From the NCBI GenBank assembly GCA_023423405.1, contig JAFAFR010000008.1, positions 62,001-126,000 of the forward strand: 64,000 bases of DNA, given 5' to 3'. The position numbers were made by a program, and so were the translations under genes. Origin of the DNA: Bacteroidota bacterium. GTDB taxonomy: Bacteria > Bacteroidota > Bacteroidia > Chitinophagales > Chitinophagaceae. The notes under the pieces are model-generated. The model had not been told where the DNA came from. It did no database searches and worked only from the letters and a program-made list of their open reading frames with translations. Numbering within the stretch: the stretch's first letter is position 1; the number at the start of each line of letters is the position of its first letter. Shown one piece after another: positions 32,906 to 41,451 of the stretch.

Positions 32906-32926
32906 GGCACCAATGTAAGCATTTTT

Positions 32927-34081
32927 TTAATAATTGCCACCTGCTCCGCCGCCGCCAAAGTTGCCACCGCCGAACTGGGTTTTCCCACCGGGGTCGGCGG
33001 CGCCCGGTGAACCGGCCAGGGAAAGCAGGGCGGCAAGCTGCAGCCTTTCTTCGAGGGCGCCCACCTGGCCCTGGGGATCAAACAGGTAACGGCCCCTGGG
33101 TTTACGGAAAATGCCCAGCAACAGCCCGGCCAGGACCACCGACAGCAATCCCACCAGCATGCTCATGACCTCGCCGGAGAAAGGCTGCCGGTAGTGCTGC
33201 AGGAAATAAAACGCCGACCAGCCACTGACCAGTCCCAACCGCAGCCAGTCCACCCGGTGCCGGCGGTAACCATAGGCGATCATCCCCAACGGTAACAGGA
33301 AGGTCCAGCTCCAACTGAATACCATCATAGCAATAGTAGGAGCAGATTCCGCTCCGTACCGGAACGCGGAAGTTTCGGAAAGGGTATAAATATGCCAGGA
33401 AGCATACAGGCATAACCCCGCCGCCAGTTCGGCCCAGTCCATCACCGCGGCATGAAAGCGGGTCGCCCCCTGCCGCACGCGCTTTACCAAAAAGAGCAGC
33501 AACACCGACAGGAAGGCCAGCAGGAAAAAGAACCACCAGGCAGTTACCTGCTGTTGTGTAAAGGCATTGTAGACGCTTAACCAGAGGCCAACAGGCGCCA
33601 GCGCCGCCGCCAGCCGGTCGAGGTAGCGGGTGGCGGCAATGGCATAGAGCGCCGACCCCAGCAGGGGTGCGAAAACCATCGCGGAATAAGAAGACAATCC
33701 CCTTAGGGTAGCATAGGCGCTGGCCAGGTAGATCACGGCGCTGTGCAGCAGCACATCATCCACGCCCGAACCGAAATGCTTTTTTACCCGCGTGAAATAT
33801 TCCAGCGCCAGGAGCGATAACACCGCCACAAAGAAAAAGCTGAAAGAAAGGCTGCTGCCGTCCGTAAGCATAAGCTGCAGTCCCAGGCAGGCGAAGGATG
33901 CCAGCGCAGTAAGCAGTCCCAGGCCGATGCGCGCGAATAGCCCCGGCGTATACAACGGACCCGGATGAACTTTGCAGATCTTCTCCCATTCCGCTTCCGG
34001 GAGAAGTTGATTGCTGTGCGCCTGCCGCAGCAGGTTCTTCGCCTCGTGGACCTCCAGGGCTTCTTTCGTATATGCGATCAC
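32927..34081 (-). CDS. Polytopic membrane protein with Gly-rich C-terminal tail
   Basis: 384 aa. About ten hydrophobic segments cover residues 45-340; the first 45 residues are soluble and helical. The end is a glycine-rich tail (QFGGGNFGGGGAGG) like those of YgcG/TPM-type proteins. It resembles the DUF4401/DUF2157-associated membrane family, recognised loosely. Its start overlaps the stop of the DUF2157 gene by 4 bp, so the two products probably act together. Role unknown. Confidence 0.68.
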   Translation of the reverse strand: MIAYTKEALEVHEAKNLLRQAHSNQLLPEAEWEKICKVHPGPLYTPGLFARIGLGLLTALASFACLGLQLMLTDGSSLSFSFFFVAVLSLLALEYFTRVKKHFGSGVDDVLLHSAVIYLASAYATLRGLSSYSAMVFAPLLGSALYAIAATRYLDRLAAALAPVGLWLSVYNAFTQQQVTAWWFFFLLAFLSVLLLFLVKRVRQGATRFHAAVMDWAELAAGLCLYASWHIYTLSETSAFRYGAESAPTIAMMVFSWSWTFLLPLGMIAYGYRRHRVDWLRLGLVSGWSAFYFLQHYRQPFSGEVMSMLVGLLSVVLAGLLLGIFRKPRGRYLFDPQGQVGALEERLQLAALLSLAGSPGAADPGGKTQFGGGNFGGGGAGGNY

Positions 34082-35049
34082 GTGGTTTTCAGTTTTTGGG
34101 TGAGCTGGTAGATCAGGAAAGCAAGGCCAATGCCCGAACAGAGATAATAAAACAGGTTGGCGTAGATCGCATCTTCTCCCCGCAAATGGCGGAAAAGCTT
34201 ATCCGAAACGATATAACTGATACCTGTATACGCATACAGGCAGGCGACCACCAGGTAGTAGCTGCTTTTTTCGCGGAAGCCCTTTCGCAGCAGGTAATAG
34301 CCGGCGGCGAGAAGGATCAGCAGCCAGATGGCCCAGGCCCTCTCTTCCTGTATGATGCCCGCCACGCAGGCGATCAGCAGGAAATGTGTTCCGAACTGGT
34401 GATAGGTTTCTTCGAAGTGGGATTTGAAATGCCGCTGTTTCACCACGCGCGACAACAGGAGGAGAAAAACGCCCAGCAAGGCCGCGGCCTGTATCATGGC
34501 GCCATCTTTCATCAGCGAAAAGCCGTACCAGGTAGAGCGGTTCATGGTGATGCCCACCCATGCGGCCAGGTTGGTGACGGCCAGGCAAAGCACGCCGCGG
34601 TGGTCGAAATAATAAGCGGTGAGAAAAAGAAGCACCATGGGCACAAAACTGGCGGGCGACCAGTGTTTGCCGAAGAAGCCGAACTGCTGCTGCAGGTAGG
34701 CGCAGAGCGTCACTATGGTGATGGCGCCTAACAGTAACAGGTAGTCGAACCAGGTATTGGGACTTTCCACTTCTCCGGTGTGAAAAGGCTTTGCCGTGAA
34801 TACGCAGAAACTGTAAGTGCCGGCGATGATGAGCAGCATAGCGCCGATCAGTACAAAATAACCGAACTGCTCCAGGTGTGAGTAAACGAAAATACCGAGC
34901 CCGGCGGCAAAGAGCAGGATGCCGCCATACAGTAGTGCGCGGATCTCTGCATGCAGGCTGATGCGGTTGTCGGCCGCCGCTTCGCTCAATTGTTGCAGGC
35001 TGTGGTCACTGAGCAGTCCTTCTTCACGGAGTTTCTCAAAAAAATGCAT
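34078..35049 (-). CDS. DUF2157 domain membrane protein
   Basis: 323 aa. The soluble N-terminus (FEKLREEGLLSDHSLQQLSE) is the DUF2157 signature region, followed by about nine membrane segments beginning at LLYGGILLFAAGLGIFVY. I start at ATG 35049 (MHFFEKL); upstream in-frame codons encode an unlikely basic stretch through the promoter region. It overlaps the downstream polytopic gene by 4 bp. No biochemical function is established for DUF2157. Confidence 0.75.
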   Translation of the reverse strand: MHFFEKLREEGLLSDHSLQQLSEAAADNRISLHAEIRALLYGGILLFAAGLGIFVYSHLEQFGYFVLIGAMLLIIAGTYSFCVFTAKPFHTGEVESPNTWFDYLLLLGAITIVTLCAYLQQQFGFFGKHWSPASFVPMVLLFLTAYYFDHRGVLCLAVTNLAAWVGITMNRSTWYGFSLMKDGAMIQAAALLGVFLLLLSRVVKQRHFKSHFEETYHQFGTHFLLIACVAGIIQEERAWAIWLLILLAAGYYLLRKGFREKSSYYLVVACLYAYTGISYIVSDKLFRHLRGEDAIYANLFYYLCSGIGLAFLIYQLTQKLKTT

Positions 35050-35358
35050 TCGGGGTGGGGTTATTGAACGGGTGTATAGATGGCGCCCTGAAAATAGGAA
35101 GAAAAGCGGTGCCGCCACGGATCCGGGATCGTTCCGGGATGCTACCTCTGATCCTACGACTATTCTCCTTATATATTCCAAATATAATCCGTTTATCTTC
35201 CGTATAATCAGGAGAATAAACGGAGAAACTACGGAAGATGAACGGAAGATAGACGTAAAATCAGACCAGGCATTGAGGCAACAAACCGGTAAAAAAGCGC
35301 TGGCGGTTTAAACTAACGACTGTTCGCACAAAGGCGCTCCTTTGTACCTTTGGCATCC
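35050..35358. promoter_or_regulatory. 309-bp divergent intergenic region with clustered repeats
   Basis: Contains no gene. Between 35161 and 35250 are three inverted pairs: TATTCTCC (35161-35168)/GGAGAATA (35211-35218), CCGTTTAT (35189-35196)/ATAAACGG (35216-35223), and ATCTTCCGT (35195-35203)/ACGGAAGAT (35231-35239). The last arm repeats directly at 35242-35250, 11 bp on. It separates DUF2157 (minus) from icmF (plus). Confidence 0.6.
35345..35352 (+). promoter_or_regulatory. -7 box for icmF
   Basis: TACCTTTG ends six bases before the icmF ATG (35359), predicting a leaderless or nearly leaderless mRNA. Confidence 0.55.
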
Positions 35359-38300
35359 ATGGAAGGAAAAAAGGGCTACCAGCCAAAAAACAGGATCAGG
35401 ATCGTAACGGCCGCTTCGCTGTTCGACGGCCACGATGCAGCCATCAATATCATGCGCCGTATCCTGCAGGCCAAGGGGGCCGAGATCATTCATCTCGGTC
35501 ACAACCGCTCCGTACACGAGATCGTGGAAGCGGCCATCGAAGAAGACGTGCAGGGCATTGCCATTACCAGCTACCAGGGCGGGCACATCGAGTTCTTCCG
35601 CTACATGAAGGACCTGCTCGACCAGAACGGCTGCGGCCATATCCGCATCTTCGGCGGCGGCGGCGGCACCATTTTGCCGGAAGAGATCCGGGAGCTGCAG
35701 CAGTACGGCATTACGCGCATCTATTCGCCCGACGATGGCCGCCAGATGGGGCTGGAGGGCATGATCGAAGAAGTGATCCGGTTCTGCGATTTCCCGCTCA
35801 ACGGCAACAACGGTTTTGCAAAGCCGCTGGCCCTGGGCGAGTGGAAAGATGTGCGGCTGATTGCCCGCCGCATTACGGAAGCGGAGAACCTGTCCGACGG
35901 TAAAGAAGGGGCACTGGCAGGCGACAGTGCCAAGACACAGCCGGCCGGTAAAACGCCGCCGCTTGCCGACAAAAACCAGGCCCCCGCCACGGAAAAACAA
36001 GCGCCCGTCATCGGCATTACGGGCACGGGCGGCGCAGGTAAATCTTCGGTAACCGATGAACTGCTGCGGCGCTTCCTGCTGCGTTTTCCGGATACCAGTA
36101 TCGCCATCGTATCGGTGGATCCGTCGCGCAAAAAAAGTGGTGGCGCCCTGCTGGGCGACCGCATCCGCATGAACAGTGTTTCTTCGCCCCGGGTGTATAT
36201 GCGCTCCCTCGCCACGCGCGAAGACAATACGGCCCTCAGCGCCCACGCCGCCGACGCCATCGGTGTTTGCCGCGAAGCGGGCTACGACCTGGTGATCCTC
36301 GAAACCGCCGGTGTGGGACAAAGCGATGCCTCCATCCTTAACCACTGCGACCTCAGCCTCTACGTGATGACACCTGAATACGGCGCGGCCAGCCAGCTCG
36401 AGAAGATCAATATGCTCGACTATGCCGACTGCATCGTGATCAATAAGTTCGACAAGAACGGCGCGCTCGATGCCCTGCAGGACGTGCGCAAACAATACAA
36501 ACGCAACCACCAGCTCTTTGCGGCAAAGGACGAAAGCCTGCCGGTGATCGGCACCATCGCCGCACAATTCAACGATGCCGGGATGAACCGGCTCTTCGAT
36601 ACCCTGCTGCAATTGCTCGAAACCAAAACAGGGCTGCGCTTAGGCGAAGCCGTTATACAGCAGGCAGGCGCCGCCATGGTATCGTCGCGCATCATTCCTT
36701 CCCGCCGGGTGCGTTACCTCGCTGAAATAGCCGATGCCTGCAGGTTCTACGACCAGCAGGTGCAGGAACAGGCGCGCCTGGCCAGCAGGTGGTACCAGTT
36801 GCAGGGCGTGCTGCAGGAGGCTACGGGAGAACTGCGGCAACTGCTGGAAGCGCAGTCACAGCAGGTATTGCAACAGCTCGATCCTTCCAACCGGGCGTTG
36901 CTGGAGAACTGGGAATCGCTGCAGGCCAAGTACAGGGCCGATGTATTTGAATACAAAGTGCGCGATAAGACCATCCGGCAGCAGATGTCGGTGGTATCGC
37001 TGAGCGGGCTTCGGATCCCCAAAGTGATCCTGCCCCGGTACCAGGACTGGGGCGACCGCCTGCGCTGGTTGCTGCAGGAAAATGTGCCCGGCGCTTTTCC
37101 TTTCACTGCCGGTGTATTTGAACTGAAACGCCAGGGCGAAGACCCCACGCGCATGTTTGCAGGCGAAGGCGGACCGGAAAGAACCAACAAACGGTTTCAT
37201 TACCTGTCGCTCGGGCAGCCGGCGCAACGGCTGAGCACGGCCTTCGATTCGGTTACCCTTTACGGTGAGGATCCGCACGAGCGGCCCGATATCTTCGGTA
37301 AGATCGGCAACGCGGGAGTGAGCATCGCTACCCTCGACGACGCAAAAAAGCTTTACAGCGGTTTCGATCTCTGCCACCCTGCCACTTCCGTAAGCATGAC
37401 CATCAATGGTCCCGCGCCCGTGATCCTGGCCTTTTTCATGAATGCGGCGATTGACCAGGCCTGCGAAAAATGGATCGCGGAAAACAATCGCCAGGACCTG
37501 GTGGAAGCCACGCTGGCAAAGAAATACAACCGTTTGCCGCGGCCGGTGTACTTTAATCCCGCGGCCCCGGAACGATTGCCGGAAGGGCACAATGGGCTGG
37601 GGTTGGCGCTGCTGGGACTCAGCGGCGACGAGGTGTTGCCCATCGAGCGTTACCACGAACTGCGCGCCGCCGCGCTCAGCCAGGTGCGTGGCACCGTGCA
37701 GGCCGATATCCTGAAAGAAGACCAGGCACAGAACACCTGCATCTTCTCCACCGAATTTGCCCTCAAGCTCATGGGCGATGTGCAGGAATATTTTACCGCT
37801 AACAATGTGCGGAATTTTTACAGTGTATCCATCAGCGGTTACCATATTGCAGAAGCCGGCGCCAACCCCATTACCCAGCTCGCTTTCACGCTGGCCAACG
37901 GTTTCACCTATGTGGAATATTACCTGAGCCGTGGCATGCAGATCGACGACTTTGCACCCAACCTCAGCTTTTTCTTCAGCAACGGCATGGATCCCGAGTA
38001 CAGCGTCATCGGCCGCGTGGCGCGCCGCATCTGGGCCAAGGCCATGAAGGAAAAATACGGCGCCAACGACAGGAGTCAGAAGCTGAAATACCATATCCAG
38101 ACCTCGGGCCGCTCGCTGCACGCGCAGGAGATCGACTTCAACGATATCCGCACCACGCTGCAGGCCCTGTATGCCATTTACGACAATTGCAATTCGCTCC
38201 ACACCAATGCCTACGACGAAGCCATCACCACCCCCACGGAAGAAAGCGTGCGGCGCGCCATGGCCATCCAGCTCATCATCAACCGCGAACTGGGAACAGC

Positions 38301-38787
38301 GGTGACAGAAAATTTCATCCAGGGTTCTTTTCTTATTGAAGAACTCACCGACCTGGTGGAAGCCGCCGTGCTGGCGGAATTCGACCGCATCAACGAAAGG
38401 GGCGGCGTGCTGGGCGCCATGGAAAGAATGTACCAGCGCAACAAGATCCAGGAAGAAAGCCTGCATTATGAAACCCTCAAGCATACCGGCGAGCTGCCCA
38501 TTGTAGGCGTGAATACTTTTCTCAACAAAAACGGCTCTCCTACCACCATTCCAGCGGAGGTGATCCGCAGCAGCCGCGAAGAAAAAGAGCAGCAGATCCA
38601 CAACCTGCGGCAGTTCCGGGAACGCAATGCAAACGCTGCCACGCTTGCGCTTAAAAGATTGCGGGAAGTAGCGCTCAGCAACGGAAATCTTTTTGCAGAG
38701 CTGATGGAGACGGTGAAATACTGCTCACTGGGACAGATCACGCACGCCCTGTACGAAGTAGGTGGGCAGTACCGCCGGAATATGTAG
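35359..38787 (+). CDS. icmF: Fused isobutyryl-CoA mutase, IcmF
   Basis: 1142 aa, cytosolic adenosylcobalamin enzyme interconverting isobutyryl-CoA and butyryl-CoA (and related acyl-CoA pairs). Domain order is that of IcmF: N-terminal B12-binding domain (ASLFDGHDAAINIM; FGGGGGTI), a MeaB/MeaI-like GTPase chaperone (P-loop GTGGAGKSS at about 222; NKFD), then the large mutase barrel (GNAGVSIATLDD; PATSVSMTINGPAP; SVSISGYHIAEAGAN). The length equals known IcmF proteins. Start at ATG 35359; a TTG nine bases upstream overlaps the -7 box. A linker around residues 195-215 is rich in Ala, Lys and Pro. No mutB/epimerase genes are nearby. Confidence 0.95.
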   Translation: MEGKKGYQPKNRIRIVTAASLFDGHDAAINIMRRILQAKGAEIIHLGHNRSVHEIVEAAIEEDVQGIAITSYQGGHIEFFRYMKDLLDQNGCGHIRIFGGGGGTILPEEIRELQQYGITRIYSPDDGRQMGLEGMIEEVIRFCDFPLNGNNGFAKPLALGEWKDVRLIARRITEAENLSDGKEGALAGDSAKTQPAGKTPPLADKNQAPATEKQAPVIGITGTGGAGKSSVTDELLRRFLLRFPDTSIAIVSVDPSRKKSGGALLGDRIRMNSVSSPRVYMRSLATREDNTALSAHAADAIGVCREAGYDLVILETAGVGQSDASILNHCDLSLYVMTPEYGAASQLEKINMLDYADCIVINKFDKNGALDALQDVRKQYKRNHQLFAAKDESLPVIGTIAAQFNDAGMNRLFDTLLQLLETKTGLRLGEAVIQQAGAAMVSSRIIPSRRVRYLAEIADACRFYDQQVQEQARLASRWYQLQGVLQEATGELRQLLEAQSQQVLQQLDPSNRALLENWESLQAKYRADVFEYKVRDKTIRQQMSVVSLSGLRIPKVILPRYQDWGDRLRWLLQENVPGAFPFTAGVFELKRQGEDPTRMFAGEGGPERTNKRFHYLSLGQPAQRLSTAFDSVTLYGEDPHERPDIFGKIGNAGVSIATLDDAKKLYSGFDLCHPATSVSMTINGPAPVILAFFMNAAIDQACEKWIAENNRQDLVEATLAKKYNRLPRPVYFNPAAPERLPEGHNGLGLALLGLSGDEVLPIERYHELRAAALSQVRGTVQADILKEDQAQNTCIFSTEFALKLMGDVQEYFTANNVRNFYSVSISGYHIAEAGANPITQLAFTLANGFTYVEYYLSRGMQIDDFAPNLSFFFSNGMDPEYSVIGRVARRIWAKAMKEKYGANDRSQKLKYHIQTSGRSLHAQEIDFNDIRTTLQALYAIYDNCNSLHTNAYDEAITTPTEESVRRAMAIQLIINRELGTAVTENFIQGSFLIEELTDLVEAAVLAEFDRINERGGVLGAMERMYQRNKIQEESLHYETLKHTGELPIVGVNTFLNKNGSPTTIPAEVIRSSREEKEQQIHNLRQFRERNANAATLALKRLREVALSNGNLFAELMETVKYCSLGQITHALYEVGGQYRRNM

Positions 38788-38844
38788 CGCGATGCCTGCG
38801 CCGATTGCGGGAAATGCAGTAATATTATTCTGCTAAAAGATTCT

Positions 38845-39564
38845 ATGGATTGTAAAAACTGCGGGCAACCGGTAACGGGAAAATATTGTTCCGAATGCGG
38901 GCAGCCGACACATACGGAAAGGTTCACCATGCGGCACCTTCTGAAAGAAGTGTTGCATGGGTTTTATCATTTTGAACACGGTATATTTCAAACCTTCCGC
39001 GACCTGGCACAGCGCCCGGGGCCGGCCCTGCGCGATTACCTGGCAGGGAAAAGGGTGGGCTGGTACAATGCCTTCACCTTTATACTGGTGACGGGCGGTA
39101 TAGCAGGCTTCGTCTTTACAAAATTCCACTGGCAGAGTTTTTTTGTGGACCTCGGCATCCTGCGTGCGGGAGCGATCAACGAGGAAAGATGGGAACATAC
39201 CATCAGCCATTTTTCGCTGCGGCTGCTTCTGTCCATTCCCCTCTATGCTATGGTCAGTTTTCTCCTGTACCGGAAAACAGGATATAACTTTTCGGAACAC
39301 CTCATTGCCAATACCTATTTGCGGGGCGAAATGAACGTGTTCATGCTGTTGCTGTTTCCGCTCGACCTGCTGGTGCGCGGCGGCGCCTGGCACCAGCCCG
39401 TGGCGCTGCTGCTCGCGATCGGGTTGTTGGTGTACATGGGCTGGGCGCTGAATGGCGTGTTCGGCAAGAAACAACAGTTGGCCGGCTGGACAAAAGGGTT
39501 CATTTGTGCTTTGTTGTCGCTGTCGCTGGAAATGCTGGTGGTGAACGCAATCGCGTTCCAGTAA
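38845..39564 (+). CDS. DUF3667 membrane protein with N-terminal zinc ribbon
   Basis: 239 aa. The N-terminus has two CxxC pairs (CKNCGQ, CSECGQ) forming a likely zinc ribbon, then the DUF3667 region (MRHLLKEVLHGFYHFEHGIFQT, DLAQRPGPALRDYLAGKR) and about four or five membrane segments. Widespread in Bacteroidota, with no known function. It lies 57 bp after icmF on the same strand. Confidence 0.85.
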   Translation: MDCKNCGQPVTGKYCSECGQPTHTERFTMRHLLKEVLHGFYHFEHGIFQTFRDLAQRPGPALRDYLAGKRVGWYNAFTFILVTGGIAGFVFTKFHWQSFFVDLGILRAGAINEERWEHTISHFSLRLLLSIPLYAMVSFLLYRKTGYNFSEHLIANTYLRGEMNVFMLLLFPLDLLVRGGAWHQPVALLLAIGLLVYMGWALNGVFGKKQQLAGWTKGFICALLSLSLEMLVVNAIAFQ

Positions 39565-39626
39565 GGCGGGTTTCCTGCGCAGGGCGCAATTGCCGGCCGA
39601 TCCTTAATTTGCAGGAAAATCTACGC

Positions 39627-40508
39627 ATGTCCGAGTGCTATTTCCTGGAGAACGATTTCCTGAAAGTGACCCTTCATCCCAAAGGCGCCGAACTGCGCAG
39701 CCTGGTGAGCAAAAAAACGGGACTGGAATATATGTGGAATGCCGATCCCGCCTGGTGGTCCAAGACCTCGCCCGTTCTTTTTCCCATTGTGGGAACTCTT
39801 CGCAACAACAGCTATCGCTATAACGGTGTGGAATACACGCTGCCGCGGCATGGGTTTGCCCGCGACCGTTTTTTCCTGGCGGAGCAAACAAGTCCCTTAG
39901 CCATTTCCTTTATCCTCCGCGATGATGCCGACACAAGGGCGCAGTATCCGTTTTCTTTTTCGCTGACCCTGTTTTACCAGCTCGATGAAGACCGCCTGCT
40001 GTTGCGCTATACGGTGGAAAATACAGGACGGGAGCAGCTTTGGTTTTCACTGGGGGCGCACCCGGCTTTTGCCGTGCCGCCGCAGCCGCTGGCGGGAGCA
40101 GCCTATACGGATCATTACCTGCAATTCGACCGGTCGGAATCGCTGGTGCGATATAAGCTGGAAGAAGGACTGATCGGTACGGAAACGGAGCTCGTGCTTT
40201 TGCCCGATAAAAAACTTCCGCTGCAGCCGGCGTTGTTCCGGGAAGATGCGCTGGTGCTGAAACATATCCCCGATCACAGCATTGTGCTGGGCAGCAGCCA
40301 ACATGCGCACGGCCTCGAATTCGCGTGGGAGGGCTTTCCCTTTTTCGGCATTTGGGCGCCGGCCGGCGCGCCTTTTGTTTGCCTGGAACCCTGGTACGGC
40401 ATTGCCGATAGCGTGGCGCACGACCAGGAGCTCACGCGGAAAGAAGGGATCGAATCGCTTCCCCCGGGCGAAAGTTTCAGCAGGGAGTGGAGCGCACGAC
40501 CCTTTTAA
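39627..40508 (+). CDS. Aldose 1-epimerase family protein (second copy)
   Basis: 293 aa, no signal peptide. Mutarotase-fold protein of the YeaD/LacX-like branch: GAELRSLVSKKTGLEYMW, FPIVGTLRNN, LPRHGFARDR, SLGAHPAFAVP and the terminal CLEPWYGIADS. The His residues in RHGFAR and GAHPAF and the Glu in CLEPW occupy the catalytic positions. Start at ATG 39627 (MSECYF). Stop codon overlaps the stop of the convergent SAM hydrolase gene. Confidence 0.88.
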   Translation: MSECYFLENDFLKVTLHPKGAELRSLVSKKTGLEYMWNADPAWWSKTSPVLFPIVGTLRNNSYRYNGVEYTLPRHGFARDRFFLAEQTSPLAISFILRDDADTRAQYPFSFSLTLFYQLDEDRLLLRYTVENTGREQLWFSLGAHPAFAVPPQPLAGAAYTDHYLQFDRSESLVRYKLEEGLIGTETELVLLPDKKLPLQPALFREDALVLKHIPDHSIVLGSSQHAHGLEFAWEGFPFFGIWAPAGAPFVCLEPWYGIADSVAHDQELTRKEGIESLPPGESFSREWSARPF

Positions 40509-41419
40509 TGTCGTTTATGGATGGCCGTGATGCGCCATTCGTGCCCGCTTTGGATGTGATAGGTTTCTGCAAAATTGCGTTGGTTGATGCCCAGGGAAAG
40601 CTGCAGCAGGCTGTTCACATAAGCCAGCGGACTGCCTTCGGGAACGGCCGCAAAACTGGTGACAAAAGGAAGGTTGCCTTTGTACACGGATCTGTCCTGG
40701 TGAAAGATCTCCACCTGCAGCGTATCACCGTAACGGATACCCGCTTCCTGCAGCATTGACAAGGGAATATTGCTCCATACATTGCCGTATTGCGGATCGA
40801 GAACAGGCAGGGCGCCGCTGAGCTGATTCCCGTTGCTGCGGGCCTGCTGGTAGGGCAGCAGGATGGGCCGGTTCGGCAACAATGGTCCTACTTCTGAAAA
40901 ACGGATCTGTCCCGATGCCAGCCGGGCGCCGGTGAAAGCATATACGTCGCGGCCATGGAAGGTGTAGGAATCGGCCGAGCCTTTTCTCCGGTTGCTGCGC
41001 TCGTCTATTTCGCGCAGGGAATCGATGCCGGGATGTTCGGCCAGCAGGGTGAGTGTGCCGTTGTCGGGCGTTACCACCAGTTGACCGGTTTTGAGCAGGG
41101 CCACCACCGATTTGCGGCTGGAGCCAACACCCGGATCCACTACCGATACGAATACGGTGCCAGCGGGCCAGTAGGGCAGGGTTTGTTCCAGCCGGTAGGC
41201 TGCTTCCCAGATATTGTAAGGCGGTATTTCGTGCGTAAGGTCAAACTGCTGCAGGGCCGGTGAAATGGTGAAGGCCACGCCTTTCATGGCGGAAACGGCG
41301 CCGTCTTTCCCTCCGAAGTCGGTCTGGAATACCAGGGCGCGCGACTGCGAAAAGGCTGAAAGGCAGCCCAGTATGGCTGTCAGCACCAACATGGCGCCTT
41401 GAAAACGGCGGTATTGCAT
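40505..41419 (-). CDS. SAM hydroxide adenosyltransferase (DUF62 family) with signal peptide
   Basis: 304 aa. The family hydrolyses S-adenosylmethionine to adenosine and methionine and includes the chlorinase/fluorinase. The catalytic Asp-Arg-His set is visible: VDPGVGSSRKSV (D and R) and FHGRDVYAF (H); LVFQTDFGGKDGAV opens the domain. The N-terminus (FQGAMLVLTAILGCLSAFSQ) looks like a cleavable Sec signal, odd for an enzyme whose substrate is cytosolic. I start at ATG 41419 (MQYRRF); an upstream TTG gives four more residues and does not remove the signal. Confidence 0.87.
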   Translation of the reverse strand: MQYRRFQGAMLVLTAILGCLSAFSQSRALVFQTDFGGKDGAVSAMKGVAFTISPALQQFDLTHEIPPYNIWEAAYRLEQTLPYWPAGTVFVSVVDPGVGSSRKSVVALLKTGQLVVTPDNGTLTLLAEHPGIDSLREIDERSNRRKGSADSYTFHGRDVYAFTGARLASGQIRFSEVGPLLPNRPILLPYQQARSNGNQLSGALPVLDPQYGNVWSNIPLSMLQEAGIRYGDTLQVEIFHQDRSVYKGNLPFVTSFAAVPEGSPLAYVNSLLQLSLGINQRNFAETYHIQSGHEWRITAIHKRH

Positions 41420-41451
41420 TATCTTTACCAAATTAGAAATGATTTTTATTT

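Noticed and set aside
36856..38601. 581-codon minus-strand frame
   Set aside because: Exact antisense of the icmF mutase domain; its His/Val-rich composition reflects the codon bias of a GC-rich gene read backwards.
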